The notes: generated from the sequence alone by a model not told the origin. DNA of 64,000 bases from Hordeum vulgare subsp. vulgare (GCF_904849725.1 NC_058519.1:108674881-108738880), one strand, 5' to 3'; positions 22,491 to 33,988 are shown, counted from the first letter of the stretch. Numbers and translations: made by a program.

Positions 22491-25400
22491 CTATGCGGTA
22501 ACTGCTATTTGCTTGGGGCCATTGAAGCGGCCAGACCTCGCATTCACATTCCCCATCCCACTGTGAACAGGGCGTGGCTGATGGTGTCCATTCCCATTCT
22601 GGCGGTAGCCGTCCCTGTTCTGGAGGTAGTCTTCTCCGTTCTGGCGGTAGCCGTCCCTGTTCTGGCGGTAGTCATCTCCATTCTGCCGGTAGCCGTCCCT
22701 GTTCTGGCGGTAGTCATCTCCATTAAGGCGGTAGCCGTTCCCATCCTGACGGTAATCATTCCTGTTCTGACGGGAGTCATTCTGGCGGTAGTCGTTGTTC
22801 CCCTGCGGTCCTCGACCATGGCCTGAGTACTCATTCTGGTTTCTGTTATCACTCCTCATATTATTGCCATCGCGGTAGTTGTTACCATTGTTCACGAAGC
22901 CCACTCCCCGTCCTCTGAAGTTTTCACCATCACGGTAGTTATTGTTGTTCACAAAGCTCGCCCCCTGACCCCTGAAGTTGTCGCCATCATGGTAGTTGCC
23001 ATTGTTCACATAGCCTGTCCCCTGTCCCCTGAAGTTGTCGCCATGGTAACCACCTCTGTCTGGCAGGACCCGACTGCCCCGAGCATTGCCATTGTACTCA
23101 CTATGAGTGACACCATTAACAACTGAAAGTTTTTTGAGGGGAATTAACAACTGAAAGTTATAATCCAAGCATGCAAGAGCAAAAATGTGACTTGCAACGA
23201 TGGGACTTAAACAAAAACAAATATGCAAGGAGGCAGCAATTAATGTACACTTGATCAGTTATCAGCAGCATAACTTATTGGAGATGGAAAGGAAAACAAA
23301 TGTAGTTTAATTCGTTTCTAACCATCCAGACACCATCTTATATAAGATTATCACTAGTCATGCATTTTAATTTTTGGGGAATAAGGACTTCTTTTTAGAT
23401 GGAGAGCAAGGATTAGAGCGCACATGCATGTTCAAAACTAAGAACACGCCAACGATTGTATATGGCATGTCCACTTGTGAAAGGTGGACTAAAACTATGG
23501 AAGAAATCATTCTATTTTAGTTGCACATATGACGTGCAGATATCATAATACAGCTTACCTCGTTTTGGAGTTCGTTTCTCCTCAACATAAGACACATACG
23601 TCCCAAAACGAACTTTAAATACCTAAAAGTCAAAACAAGCATCAGTTATATAGCTCTTGCAACATCTTGCAGTTACTTAAAATACTGAAACCGTGTGGAC
23701 AAGTAGGCCAAGTTACAATTAGCCCTCCACTATTTTACAGAATGTAACTAAATGTACTTCAGCTAACTTAAAGTTGCACAAACTGAAACATAATGCAACA
23801 GCTTAGCTAAATTTACTTGTAAAGTAATAGCTCAAACTGAGAACATCAACTAAGAGAACAAACCTCGATTGCTGCATTCATTGATTTTTCATACTCAAAT
23901 TGAACGAAGCCAAAGCAGAACCCATCAACCTGCAATGCAAAACTAATGTTAGCAAGCATATATTTTTCATGGAAACCAAAAGCCTACATTCATACAATAT
24001 TAACTTACCGGACGGTGTACAACTTGTATACCACGAGGTTTGATTGGACCAAACTTACTGAACTCAGCCTCAACCATTTCGATAGTTGCATTATAAGGCA
24101 AGTTCTTCACAAAGATTGAATACCCTTGGTCTGCAGAACAAGGTAGTGTTATAGTTCACTACAGCAAAAAGACATGTGCTTCATTTTTTTTTAGGAAACA
24201 TGCGGAGGAAGCACCAACCATTAGAATTATTTTGGTCATTTGGAGGCGCAGTATCAGCTGCATGCGTAGTTTTTGCAGGAACAGACGAAGATTTCTCCAC
24301 ATTTTCAGCTCTCTTCACTGTTGGATTTGGTCTAGGTTTGGGTTTGGGTTTGGTAATGGGTGCTGGTGGTATGCTCTCATTTGTGGCCTTAACCTATCAT
24401 GCAAGTCACAGAAGCCAGTAAGCAAGCATAAAACATCGAGTTAATTCTTATTCCATATTCAGAACTCACTCAATTCTGGCAGTAGAATTAGTAGGGGGAA
24501 CTGCAGGGAAACAAAGAGAACTTACAATCGATGCATATGTCTTCTTGATAAAATCCTTCTGACCTGAAGCAGGAGTAGGTACTGCCTCAGGTATCTTAAT
24601 AGCATCATTCTTAATTTGAGAATTTTCATTTCCAGATGAATTTATGACTTTCTCCTTGATAGAAATAGTCTCTATAGACGGATCCATGACTTCATCATTG
24701 ATGGAAACATTCTCTGCAGATAGATTTATGACTTCAGCATCCACAGGAATCATCTCTGCAGATGGATTTATGACTTCGCCATTGGTGGAAATATTCCCTG
24801 CAGATGGAAGCTCTGGGTCCATGCTCTCCTTGACAGATGTTGTTTCTGGTCAAATATTGAAATGTCAGTAAGCTACGAAAGGATAAGCTTGAAGCTGAAA
24901 TTCCGTTACCTGGCTCAGCTAGAAATGGGGCAATCTGAGTGTTTCCATTAACATGGTCAACTAAAGCTTCGTTTGTCTCAGCCAATGGCATCTCCGGCGC
25001 AAGTCGAAGCACATCATTCAAAACAAAATAGCCTCCAGTTTCTTGTGGAGCAAGGAAGAATGACTGAGCAAATCTATGCTTCACTGTATCAAGCATGGTA
25101 AAAGATCCAGTAACCAAAATGATCACACCACACCCGTGGGATGGCTGAGTATCTACATTATCCAACTGTATCAAACAGCCCTTCAGATCTGTAGATAAGA
25201 AGTGTTCATTGATAGCCTGGTCAAGCACGTGAAGCAAGTCAGTTATAACAAATCAGGTGACCAGAAATGAATAAAGTGATGTGACCATGTAGCTGATTAC
25301 AATACACATTAGACAAATTAAATGAGAGATGCTGGAAAACTATACTGCAGGCAAATGATATTACATGGATGATTCTTAATAAACATTACCTACATAACAT

Positions 25401-26123
25401 ATTTGCATGCGCATCCCTTTCGCAAATCAATACGTGTAGCCTATAGATTTGATTAATTGCACAATAGCACCACTACAGCTACTACTACCTGCCCAACTTA
25501 CAGTAAAAGTTCGCTCTGCGTAGGACACCACATGCTAGAACATCGAAGTAGTATCCCATTGTGAATTACCACGCCAAAACAGCCTGATGACCCCAACATG
25601 CTAGCAAAATCTATAACTGATGGCAGACCATCTACCCTTATACAAGCTAGCTGCTGTTTGTCCTCAATCTATTCTAATTTTAAGTGACAAATCGTACAAG
25701 TGGAGTCCATCAACAGCATGGATGAAAATCAAGCTCTGAAGTATAAAGTAAGTGAACAAGTGTGCTCTGAATTCAAGTGTCCACCTAATCACGTTTAATT
25801 ATACATCATATGCATAATAGTAAGATCATAGATGTACTGCAAAGAACTTACATCCATAGTGGTTATAGATGCCAATGCACCATCAGAATCTGGTCGACCA
25901 AGGATACTTTCATCATGATAGAACTTATGGACATGCTCTGGTGACCCATTCAAAACTCTGTAGTATTGTTGAGCAAACGCATTCCCAATCTGTCAGCAAG
26001 ACCAATCATGTTTAGCAATAGTCCTATTATTCTACATTCTATATTAATAATAAATAAAATGGAGGAAAACGGTACCACATTGGGATGAGGAGGGCCAAAC
26101 AAATTCCCAGTTGGCATAGACAT
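22491..26123 (-). CDS. G3BP: G3BP-like NTF2 and RRM RNA-binding protein
   Basis: Nine coding exons with GT-AG introns and continuous phase: 26123-26076, 25989-25852, 25216-24910, 24845-24526, 24393-24219, 24130-24009, 23929-23864, 23622-23559, 23122-22491; 1872 nt, 623 aa. Residues 17 to about 140 form an NTF2-like domain (IGNAFAQQYYRVL, HKFYHDESILGR, FAQSFFLAPQETGGYFVLND). Residues about 165-330 are an acidic/Pro-rich linker. An RRM follows from about 330 to 413 with RNP2 IFVKNLP and RNP1 CFGFVQFE. The tail (414-623) is Gly/Asn/Arg/Gln-rich and repetitive. This order defines the G3BP family, cytosolic RNA-binding proteins of stress granules; NTF2 mediates dimerisation. The start ATG follows a good splice acceptor in the 5' UTR. 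No stops or frameshifts were found, so it is probably functional. Confidence 0.92.
22590..22745 (-). repeat. 42-bp coding minisatellite in the G3BP-like tail
   Basis: About 3.5 copies of a 42-bp unit encoding a 14-residue repeat of the form YRQNRDGYRQNGDD. A second, longer repeat of about 66 bases (RDGENFRGRGVGFVNN-type) lies at roughly 22880-23050. Such units change copy number easily, so tail length may vary between accessions. Confidence 0.8.
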
Positions 26124-26476
26124 TGCTGCACAATAGATGACACTGATCAGTATCTAATGTTTTGAGGTGGATGGATATTGTGTGACGATCGAGCTGCATA
26201 AAAATGATGTAGCTATTCAAAAGCTATAGTTAATCACAAAGGTTCACAGTAAATTGTAAACGTTGTTGCGAGAAAACAAATTGTTGCCACAAATGAATAT
26301 ACAGTAATTGGCTGAGCAACCACCTATAAGACCGTACAGTTTCCGAACAACCAAACCATTTGCAAACAACTATCAACAACTCGGTAGCACAGTGGCCTTT
26401 GTCCATCAATGGATGGATGCTCACTCATATTTCACGAATTAATAGCACAAGTTATTTAGCATGCATATATCAGTAT

Positions 26477-26627
26477 TTATTTATTTTTTTGAATTTTTTG
26501 AATATATTAATCAGAGGGCAAAAGCCCAGATGATTACAGGCGCATAGGAGGCACCACAAAGAGTTTTACATCAAGGATTCAGAGAGAGTGATGGGGGGAG
26601 TAGTGACACCCCCCATCAACCAGACTA
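26477..26627 (-). mobile_element. Short non-LTR retroposon (LINE/SINE tail)
   Basis: A 151-bp insertion with an A/T-rich tail (AAAAAATTCAAAAAAATAAATAA-like on the minus strand) is flanked by a perfect 13-bp direct repeat CATATATCAGTAT (26464-26476 and 26628-26640). Tail plus long variable target duplication is the signature of LINE-driven retroposition. It is probably a 5'-truncated LINE or a SINE; the family was not identified. Confidence 0.75.
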
Positions 26628-26831
26628 CATATATCAGTATCACTGTAGCCACAAACAATCGGTACAAATGTAGCACAATGAAACTATCAGATTGGCGAAA
26701 TTTGGATACAACAATTGGGACTTGGACTCACAATTGTCTCCCCAATTTCTCACAATCATCGTATAAAATAATACCCATTTATTCAGCAGACCCGTCAACA
26801 TTGGAGATAAAACAAACCATCAGAAAAGCTA

Positions 26832-26911
26832 CTCCCTCCGATCCATATTACTTGTCTTACATACATCCGTAGCTAGACAAACGTAAGACTAGTAATATGG
26901 ATCCGAGGGAG
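26832..26911. mobile_element. 80-bp Stowaway MITE
   Basis: Ends CTCCCTCCGATCCATATTAC and GTAATATGGATCCGAGGGAG are perfect inverted repeats, flanked by TA at 26830-26831 and 26912-26913. The corresponding site in copy B of the duplication (near 27885) is empty. Confidence 0.9.
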
Positions 26912-27029
26912 TAGCTTTAATCGCTTTCTGCAAAGGAAAATTAACTACCGTACAGAGCAAACATCCATATAAAAAGAACAACTCACAATAAGAAAATGAT
27001 TGAAATTTCAGAATTGAAACAGTGAACTA

Positions 27030-27189
27030 CTCCCTCCGTTCCTAAATATAAGTCTTTTAAGAGTTTTCACTATGAGACTACATACGGATGTACATAGACA
27101 TACTTTAGAGTATAGATTAACTCATTTTGCTTCGTATGTAGTCACTTAGTGAAATCTCTTAAAAGACTTATATTTAGGAACGGAGGGAG
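27030..27189. mobile_element. 160-bp Stowaway MITE
   Basis: Long hairpin with ends CTCCCTCCGTTCCTAAATAT and ATATTTAGGAACGGAGGGAG, TA on both sides (27028-27029, 27190-27191). It is the common Triticeae Stowaway type; other copies are at 42917, 44366 and, split, at 42487. The empty site is visible in copy B near 27995. Confidence 0.92.
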
Positions 27190-27694
27190 TAGCTAACAAA
27201 ATGAACAAAATACACATCGAACCATCCGCCATACCAGCCGCACAGAAGCCTATTGCATTGCAAAAAAAAAAACATGTTCCATGAGGCAAAAGCACTACTA
27301 AATGTCTGCAGCTCAGTGCCATGAAACACTCCCACCAAAATTCTGAAACCACACAAGAATCATAAGCTACCTATCTAATGGCCACAGCAAAAATTGCATT
27401 AGATTCGCAGTGCTGGGCTGTTGATACTCCAAACCAGTCAACAGCCAACATTAGTTTAATAACGACTGAGAATATAGACAAATAAAGGTGAGAATTTCAC
27501 ACAAAAAACGGACATTAAGTAAACACCAGTAGGCAACCCATAAAATAAGTCAATATTGTCATCAAAAGGGGGCCTTTCCTTCACCCAAGCACATAAACCA
27601 CATGAAAGCCTGTCCACATACCCTACAGCAACCCAACCGAGCAAGCCAAGTCGATCAGGCTGAAAGCGTAAAATAGGAACTTGGAACAATGACA

Positions 27695-28437
27695 ATAACT
27701 ATCGGTCCCAGATATAACTCAATGATAATAACTATCAGATTGAGAACATCTGGATACAGCAATTGGAACTTGAGCTCATAATTGTTTTCCTAATTTCTCC
27801 CAATCATCACACAAAACAATAACCATTTATTCAGCAGACTCGACCTGAGCTTATCAACATTGGAAATAAAAAGAAATCAACAGAAAAGCTAGCTATAACC
27901 TCTTTGTGTAAAGGAAAATCAACCACCGTACAGAGTAACATCCATATAGTAGAAACAACTCACAGTAGTAAAATGACTGAAATTTCAGAACCGAAACAGT
28001 AAACTAGCTAACGAAATGCACAAACTGCACATCAAACCATCCACTAGACCCGCTGCAGATGTGTTATTGCATTGCAAAGACAAAAAATGTCCCACGATGC
28101 AAAAGCAATACTCCTACTAAACGTCTGCAGCTCAGTAGAAACACACCCACCAAGATTCTGAAACTACACAAAACACATAACTTGATAAGCTACCTGCTAC
28201 CTAATGGGCACAGAAAAAAATGCATTGGATTTGCAGCACTAGGCTGCCCTGATAACCAGTCAACGGCCGACACTAGTTTGATAACGACGGAGAATCTAGA
28301 CGATTAAAGATCACAATTTCGCACACAAAGACACCATTGCGTAAACCCCAGCCAGCAACCCACGAAATACGTCGATTTTGTCGTGAAAAGGAGGCCCTTT
28401 CCTTCACCCGAGCACACAAACCACAAGAAAGCTTGCA
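27695..28437. repeat. Direct duplication, copy B (no MITEs)
   Basis: Partner of 26650-27612. It lies nearer the promoter and lacks both Stowaways, so the duplication came before the MITE insertions. Confidence 0.8.
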
Positions 28438-28701
28438 CGCGACCGCAACGGAGAATAACCCGGCGCTAATCCCCAGACGACGACGCAGTTCAAACCCCGA
28501 ATCCGCCCAAGCCCGCAGCATTACCCCGCATGGAACCCGATCCCCCGCGCAGACCGACGAGACCCGCGAGCCGCGCCGCGACGAGGACGAGCGCGCGCGC
28601 AAGGGGCAAAACGAGAGCCGGCCGAACGGAACGGAAAAACGTAAAACAGGAGGGATCGAGAGGCGCGCGCGCGCGGAGAGGGAGAGGGACAGGAGTACCA
28701 C

Positions 28702-28880
28702 CTTCCGGACCGAGCGCGGGCCGACGGCCGACGGCGACGGGAGGGCGGGCAAACCCTAGCGGAGCGGCCGGGCGGCGCGGGTGGCGGGCGGGGCAGTTGG
28801 AGCCGATCGAGGAGGCGGGGCGAGAGAGAGAGGGAGAGGAAAGGACGGAGGGAGGAGGCGGAAGGGGTTTATAACGGGAA
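28702..28880 (-). promoter_or_regulatory. GC-rich promoter and 5' UTR exon of the G3BP-like gene
   Basis: On the minus strand the stretch CGTTATAAACCCC (near 28866-28878) supplies a TATA box. About 30 bases further a GC- and CT-rich leader begins and runs to the putative donor at 28701. The surrounding 28450-29330 is CpG-rich, as expected for the start of a broadly expressed gene. Confidence 0.55.
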
Positions 28881-29639
28881 GGGTTTTTCGGGGGTGGAGG
28901 GGTCGCGAATGTTCCCGCTGTGTCTCACTGGCTTCTGGGCCCTCACTCGCCAGCTTGCGGCCGGGCTGCGGCTGGGCTCCGTCGGTCCGACCCACGAGTC
29001 CGTCCGACCGACCGACCGACCCATTTGTGGCTCCGACCCCGACGCTGTTCGTCTTTGTTTTCGTTTTCTTTAGAAGAGCCCTCCTTTTCGGCGCGGCGGC
29101 GGCGCTCCCCACCCTCGCTCTTGACGGCGGCGCGGCGGCCATCCACCTGACCCTCCGCGTGCTCCGCACCCGCTTCTCCACCACCAGGCCCGTACGTCCT
29201 CTTCTGCTCTCCTGGGTGGCGTAGCCCGTGCTCTGGCCTGCACCCCTCCAATCCGCCGCCGGAGCCGTTAGCTTAGCGTCGCCGCCGACGCCACACACCT
29301 CTCATGCGCGTCGCTTCCATCGCCGCCCGCCCCCGTTCTGTCTCGTCGCGGCATCGCGCCGCCACTCCGTCCGCAGTATTGGACATTGGTGTTCGAGGTA
29401 TGATGAGCTTTTAGTCATCCAGTGATTCCTTCAAGAAATTAGTCATCCAGTGATATGAATGGTTAAGCCCGAACTAATGAGCCTCCGAAATGGTGTGCCG
29501 GTGACCACCATTTTAGCCTCAGTACCCTAACCTGCAACTGGTACAAGCTTTATACATGTACATCTGTGGATTAGCATGGTCTCATTTATTGATGTTATTT
29601 AGCAGTCTGTTCCTTGGGTCAGGATGCACCCCGGAAGCG
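28881..29639. other. CpG-rich upstream region and spacer
   Basis: Upstream flank of the G3BP-like gene. GC-rich to about 29390, with repeated ACCGACCG around 29005-29020, then ordinary AT-rich spacer. Long ORFs here (for example 28756-29298) are explained by high GC content and show no domain. Confidence 0.4.
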
Positions 29640-30792
29640 TCGAATGGAGAGATGTGGGGTTGATGATGATAGTGCTGACGAGGGCATTGGTTCCAACATT
29701 GCTTTAGGTGCAGAGGCTGGTAAGGAACCTACCCAAGACAGAGAACCGCAGTAAGGACAGGAAGCAAAAGAGGTCTAAGGAGAATCACAATAAGGGTTTC
29801 AAGAAAAAGAAGGCGGACGCGTTGGAAGCCAAGCAGAATCAAGAGACAGAGGAGATGAGGCGGCTGGAGAGTTCACTGTTTGGGCCGATCTATGCGCCAC
29901 TGAATTTGGGGCTGTGTTGTCGGATCATGGCAGGGATGGTCCTTTGTTCTTCATGAATCGGTCTGCCGGTAACGGTGTTCATGAGGAGAGCTTCTGCAGT
30001 GAAGTCGATGAAAATGAGATGGTCAATTAGGGGAGGAAGCCTGCGTGGGTAGATGACGAGGAGGAGAAGACTGAGGTGGACATCTTAAAGGTTGCAAGAT
30101 TGAGGAAGTTGAGAAAGGAGGCTGATGAGCGTGTGATCTCGGGCAAAGAGTATGAAGCTAGGTTGCACGGTCACCATGCCAAGTTGAACCCCTTCACTGG
30201 CTGGGCAGATATGAACAGTAAAGCTCCTCTCCCTGGGGTGTACGATGATGAATTCGGCGAGGACAGCGGAGTCGACCATATTCTTCGGGACGACGATGGG
30301 CTTGTTGTCAAGGGTGTTGTAAGCTTCTACCTGGCATATTGGACTTCTCAAGGCTTGTTGATGCTTGATGGTAATGTGTAGGAGCCATCCAGTGGCCCTA
30401 TCAATTCCGTGCAGTTTCACAGGAATGGACTGCTGATGCTTGTTGCAGGTCTGGATAAATGTCTGAGATTTTTCCAGATTGACTGTAAGAGAAACCCCAA
30501 GATCCAGAGCATATTCGTTGAGGATTGTCCTGTTCACAAGGCATCATTTCTACCTGATGGCTCTGAAGTGATCCAATCAGGCAGGAGGAAGTTCTTCTAC
30601 TCATTTGATCTGGTGAAAGCTGCTGTTAGTAAGACTGGACCCTTGAACGGCCGTGATGAGAAAAGCCTGGAAAACTTTGAGATATCACCTGACTCAAAAA
30701 CCATTGCATTTGTTAGTAACGAGGGGTATATTCTCTTGATATCTTCCAAAACAAAGCAGCTCATTGGAACCCTCAAGATGAATGGAAACGTG
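29640..30792 (+). pseudogene. UTP18: Truncated UTP18 fragment
   Basis: The plus strand encodes pieces recognisable as plant UTP18, the WD-repeat subunit of the U3 snoRNP/SSU processome that acts in 18S rRNA maturation in the nucleolus. Matching segments are a Lys-rich N-terminal part, ARLRKLRKEADERVISGKEY, HAKLNPFTGWADM, INSVQFHRNGLLML (shown as separate frames), IFVEDCPVHKASFLPDGSEV, GRRKFFYSFDLVKAAVSK and ISPDSKTIAFVSNEGYI. The frame is broken by TAG at 30028-30030, a shift near 30317 and other shifts near 29740. Homology stops near 30792 within the WD region, so the remaining repeats are missing. No introns are visible in the retained part. It is a dead, partial copy. Confidence 0.75.
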
Positions 30793-32838
30793 CTCACAAA
30801 GTTTTGGATATCCAATCTGCTGTCACTTTGATTTTCTCTCCATGTGCACCACATGTGTGCAGTACATTCAACTTCTTGATGCAGAATGTGTTCTCATGAG
30901 CAATTTTTGATGCAGTCATGTAGAATGGACATCCACTTTCCCTTTCCATGCACCACACTATGATCCTATCTTTACAGTTCCTGTGGTAATGAAAATTTCT
31001 AAGTTTCCTAATATGATAGTTCCTAAGGGCTCTTCTAAACTAATACACATTAGTAAAGCACAATTTCAAGCAGAGTTCCTCATGAGCATTTGGCCTTGTC
31101 TCATCATACCACTTCCTAGTCTTATCCCTCCTGGCTTGGCTCTTTCTTCCACAAGGAAGTGGTATAGCTTCTATACCAGCCTCTTCATCTGAATCACTTA
31201 TGCCATAGTCTCTAGGGAAACATCCCGAATCATTAGATGGAGTGAAATCAGGAATGACCTTTGTCTCAGCCTGTTTGTGAGATCTTGTAGTTGGTCCTGC
31301 TTTTCCAACTATCTTAAAAGTTAGAGGAAGTGTTGTCTCAGGTTGTATGTCTGAGTCCTCAACCTTTGGGCACATCTCTTCCACCTTTGTGTCTCCTTCA
31401 AAGTTAATCACATGATCTTCTCTGTGTTTCCTCATCTGCTTCAGTTGATCAATAATTTCATTTTCCTCCTCTACAGCTATGTTATGCTCTTCTGGTTTGT
31501 ACTCACAGTAGTTGAAATCAACAAATCCTTCATCATCTGATGGGCCATAGTATTCCCGAGCTTTACCCTTGGCCTTCTTCAAATTCATGCCATCCCGTGT
31601 GTTCAGAAAAATCAATATGTTCACTTGGTTGTGCAATACATATAGGAATAACATACAACTCCTCACTGCAAACTATTTCAAAAGGAAACAATACCCAACC
31701 TCATCTATACTGATGATGTTGGATTGTCCAACCTGGTCTATTGGTATCTGGGCCTCACCTAAGTTTGCTATGTTCAAATCTCCAGGATTAGGCTCAGTAG
31801 CCTTTATGACAGTGATGTTCAACAACTTCTCAGGATCATACTGGTCAAGCATCTCCTCTACAACATCTTCAGTGTCTATGACCTGCAATCCTGCTGACCC
31901 TTGTCCCTCATTTTTCACATAGAACATGTAGTCGGCTTCAGTATATCCCTCCTCAATCACCATCAGTGCTAACAGTTTATGAATGTAATTTCTGAAAGAG
32001 AAATGGTCCTCTCCAAGTTGTCTTTGCCTTGAAAATGAAACCTAATTTCCCATATCTCATCAGTCAAACTATAAAAAATATAAATAGCATCACAATTAAC
32101 AATCACTGTATATTAATGATAACAAAAGAATCTTACATTGGACCAATCTACTACACATGTAATCCCTAACACTAAATCCATATCAACCAAATAATCACCA
32201 TACCAAAATGAGAAAAAAAATAATCTAAAATGCAACAATTAAGGAGAGGAGTAGAAACACTTACCAGACGCTGCCGAAACCTGTAGCCCACTCATGACCG
32301 TGCCCGACGCCGGAAGCCCTTATCTGGCGGGTCAAGGTCGCCGCCGCACGCTGCTCGATATCAAACTCCGACGACGAAGGAGGAAATGGGCCCGCTCCAG
32401 CGAAGCAGCTCGCTGTGTCGGCAAGCTACTGTTGCCGAGCTAGTTGTCCACCTCCGAGAAGCCGTCACCATCACCTCATGTCCCTCCCTCGCAGCCTACT
32501 GTATCATCCTCACCGCTCGCTTTACCAGCTGACGCCATGGCTCGAGGGGGAATGGGGGAGAATGAGAGAATCCGGAGGGGGGCAGAGGGAAGGGGGCGTT
32601 TATGACCTTGCACTCTCTAACGGCCGTCACTCGCTGGCCGTTACACTAGTCCAACGTGGCACCCGACACGTGGGTCCATTCTGTCGGAAATCGTAGTTAA
32701 CGGCTTCAAATCGGTCATCTGTGTTTATTGAAAAAAATTACCGTAAAAGTGGTGGATTTTTGAGACGAACAAAGAATGTGGCAATTCTGCTCGACGAACT
32801 GCAAATGGGGTGTTTCTTTTTTTTTGTAATTCACTCCG
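30793..32838 (-). pseudogene. Mutator-like (MULE) transposase N-terminal half, truncated
   Basis: From about 32030 to 30800 the minus strand encodes a MULE-type N-terminal region (FSFRNYIHKLLALMVIEEGY, QIPIDQVGQSNIISIDEVG, a long acidic linker) and the conserved IPDFTPSNDSGCFPRDYGIS. The MuDR-like DNA-binding part follows (GRKSQARRDKTRKWYD, then FRRALRNYHIRKLRNFHYHR and LHTCGAHGEK). One TAG near 31040 replaces a conserved Gln codon, and a short non-homologous piece near 31620-31670 may be an intron. The catalytic DDE and SWIM regions are absent: the frame meets a TGA and then the UTP18 fragment at about 30798. The AT-rich stretch 32809-32838 could be the element's terminal inverted repeat, but no partner was found. 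Confidence 0.7.
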
Positions 32839-32860
32839 TCTCGTGCGTATCGCCCAGGGC

Positions 32861-32998
32861 AGCAGGACGGCGTGCCCCATTGCCATCGACCGCTACCTAC
32901 CTACCAGTGCCGGCTCCTGTTCCAGACGAGACGAGCAGGACGGCGTGCCCCATTGCCATCGACCATTACCAGTGCCGGGTTCCTGTTCCAGACGACCG
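32861..32998. repeat. 73-bp tandem duplication
   Basis: The unit starting AGCAGGACGGCGTGCCCCAT occurs at 32861 and again at 32934; the second copy lacks about nine bases. It lies in GC-rich spacer DNA. Confidence 0.85.
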
Positions 32999-33988
32999 GG
33001 CGACCGAATCACGAGCGGGGGTTGCGGCAATCCATGTTGTGCCGGAAGGCGTCTTCCTCCACCAGGCCCCGGTACGTACGACCACAGCGATGATGCGGTT
33101 CCGCCTCTCGACCTGCCTAACAGTTGCGTTGAAATCTTTACAGTGCGAAATTCCCCCTGCCTGCCCCTAGCGATCGTCGCGGCCCCGGAGCTCCGCCCGC
33201 GGCACGCTCGCCGCGGCCGGCCCCCCCCCCCCCCCCCCCCCAGGTACGCCTTCCGCGATCGTCGTGTCCTCTCGCAGAAATGCCTGTTCCCTCCCGTGCA
33301 TTCCTCCTGTTCGTTCCTCTCCAGCCGGTACATATCAATTAGCACCCTGCATCATGCGTCCGGCGTCCTGGATGAATCTGGCACTGACTGTGGCATATAT
33401 CATGGATTTACTGTCAGGCTGTACACATGTATAGCCATTGTTGATTTCACTGCCGGCTGCATAATTTCATCGATGATTGGTTTTCAAGGGACACCCTCCT
33501 CGTGCCAATGTCGGGTTAGGACTGCCCGTAGACTTTTCTTCATGGTGTACAAACAGTTTTGGGAGCTGACTACAGGCCTGAAACTTCTGGTGGGCATCTG
33601 GCAGGAAAACCTGGTTATCTATAACAGTGTGCGATCTTCCTGGCATGCAGGAGCCAAATGGTCCCTTCTTCTTCTTATCCAAAATAGACGCAGATTGGGT
33701 AAGAAACTGTTGCTTCATGTGATCACATCTTATGGAACAAACAGTAGTTGTGCAATCAAGAAAAAGGAACATGGTCTCATCAAAGTAAGCAACATCTACA
33801 AACAAGAGTTTCTGTAATGGTATATGATATTCAGCTGATCGCTTTTTCTAGTGTCGATGTCAGTGAGACCAGAGTTCCAGGAATAATTATATTTCTTCTA
33901 TATAATTCAGTCTTCAGAGAAAAAATACAAAGGGTTACATTTACTAGTGGCTAAGATTCCTAATGGAAACGACTATCAACAGTCATAT
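32999..33988. other. Intergenic, including 3' flank of the LONGIFOLIA-like gene
   Basis: Contains a run of 21 C at 33221-33241 and two unremarkable overlapping ORFs (plus strand through 33817; minus strand 33467-33805) with no recognisable domain. The last 100 to 150 bases before 33989 should be 3' UTR of the minus-strand gene. Nothing else is supported. Confidence 0.4.

Larger units (their letters stand above)
26650..27612. repeat. Direct duplication, copy A (with two MITEs)
   Basis: Aligns along its length with 27695-28437 (for example CATTTATTCAGCAGAC, GTCTGCAGCTCAGT, CCTTTCCTTCACCC). It differs mainly by the insertion of two Stowaways (26832-26911 and 27030-27189) that are absent at the matching sites of copy B. 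Confidence 0.8.
26126..28701 (-). other. Probable 5' UTR intron of the G3BP-like gene
   Basis: The acceptor TTGTGCAG ends two bases before the ATG (26127-26126). A matching donor AAG|GTGG lies at 28701-28700 in the GC-rich promoter region. Everything between is non-coding and repeat-laden: a LINE-like insertion, two Stowaways and a 0.74-kb direct duplication. The acceptor is convincing; the choice of donor is inference. Confidence 0.6.

Noticed and set aside
22620..22740. 'ggcggtagtc' motifs in the G3BP-like gene as relatives of the copia GCGGTAGTACCGC motif
   Set aside because: They encode the Tyr-Arg-Gln repeats on the minus strand and lack the TACCGC half; the likeness is accidental.
28530..29298. 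Long overlapping ORFs on both strands (114, 147 and 180 codons)
   Set aside because: They lie in a GC-rich promoter region where stop codons are rare, overlap each other in several frames and show no domain or conserved motif.
29640..30792. Functional UTP18 gene
   Set aside because: Stops and frameshifts occur, and the downstream WD repeats are absent.
32810..33817. 335-codon plus-strand ORF
   Set aside because: It includes the poly-C run and the 73-bp duplication, has compositional bias and no recognisable domain; low stop frequency explains its length.
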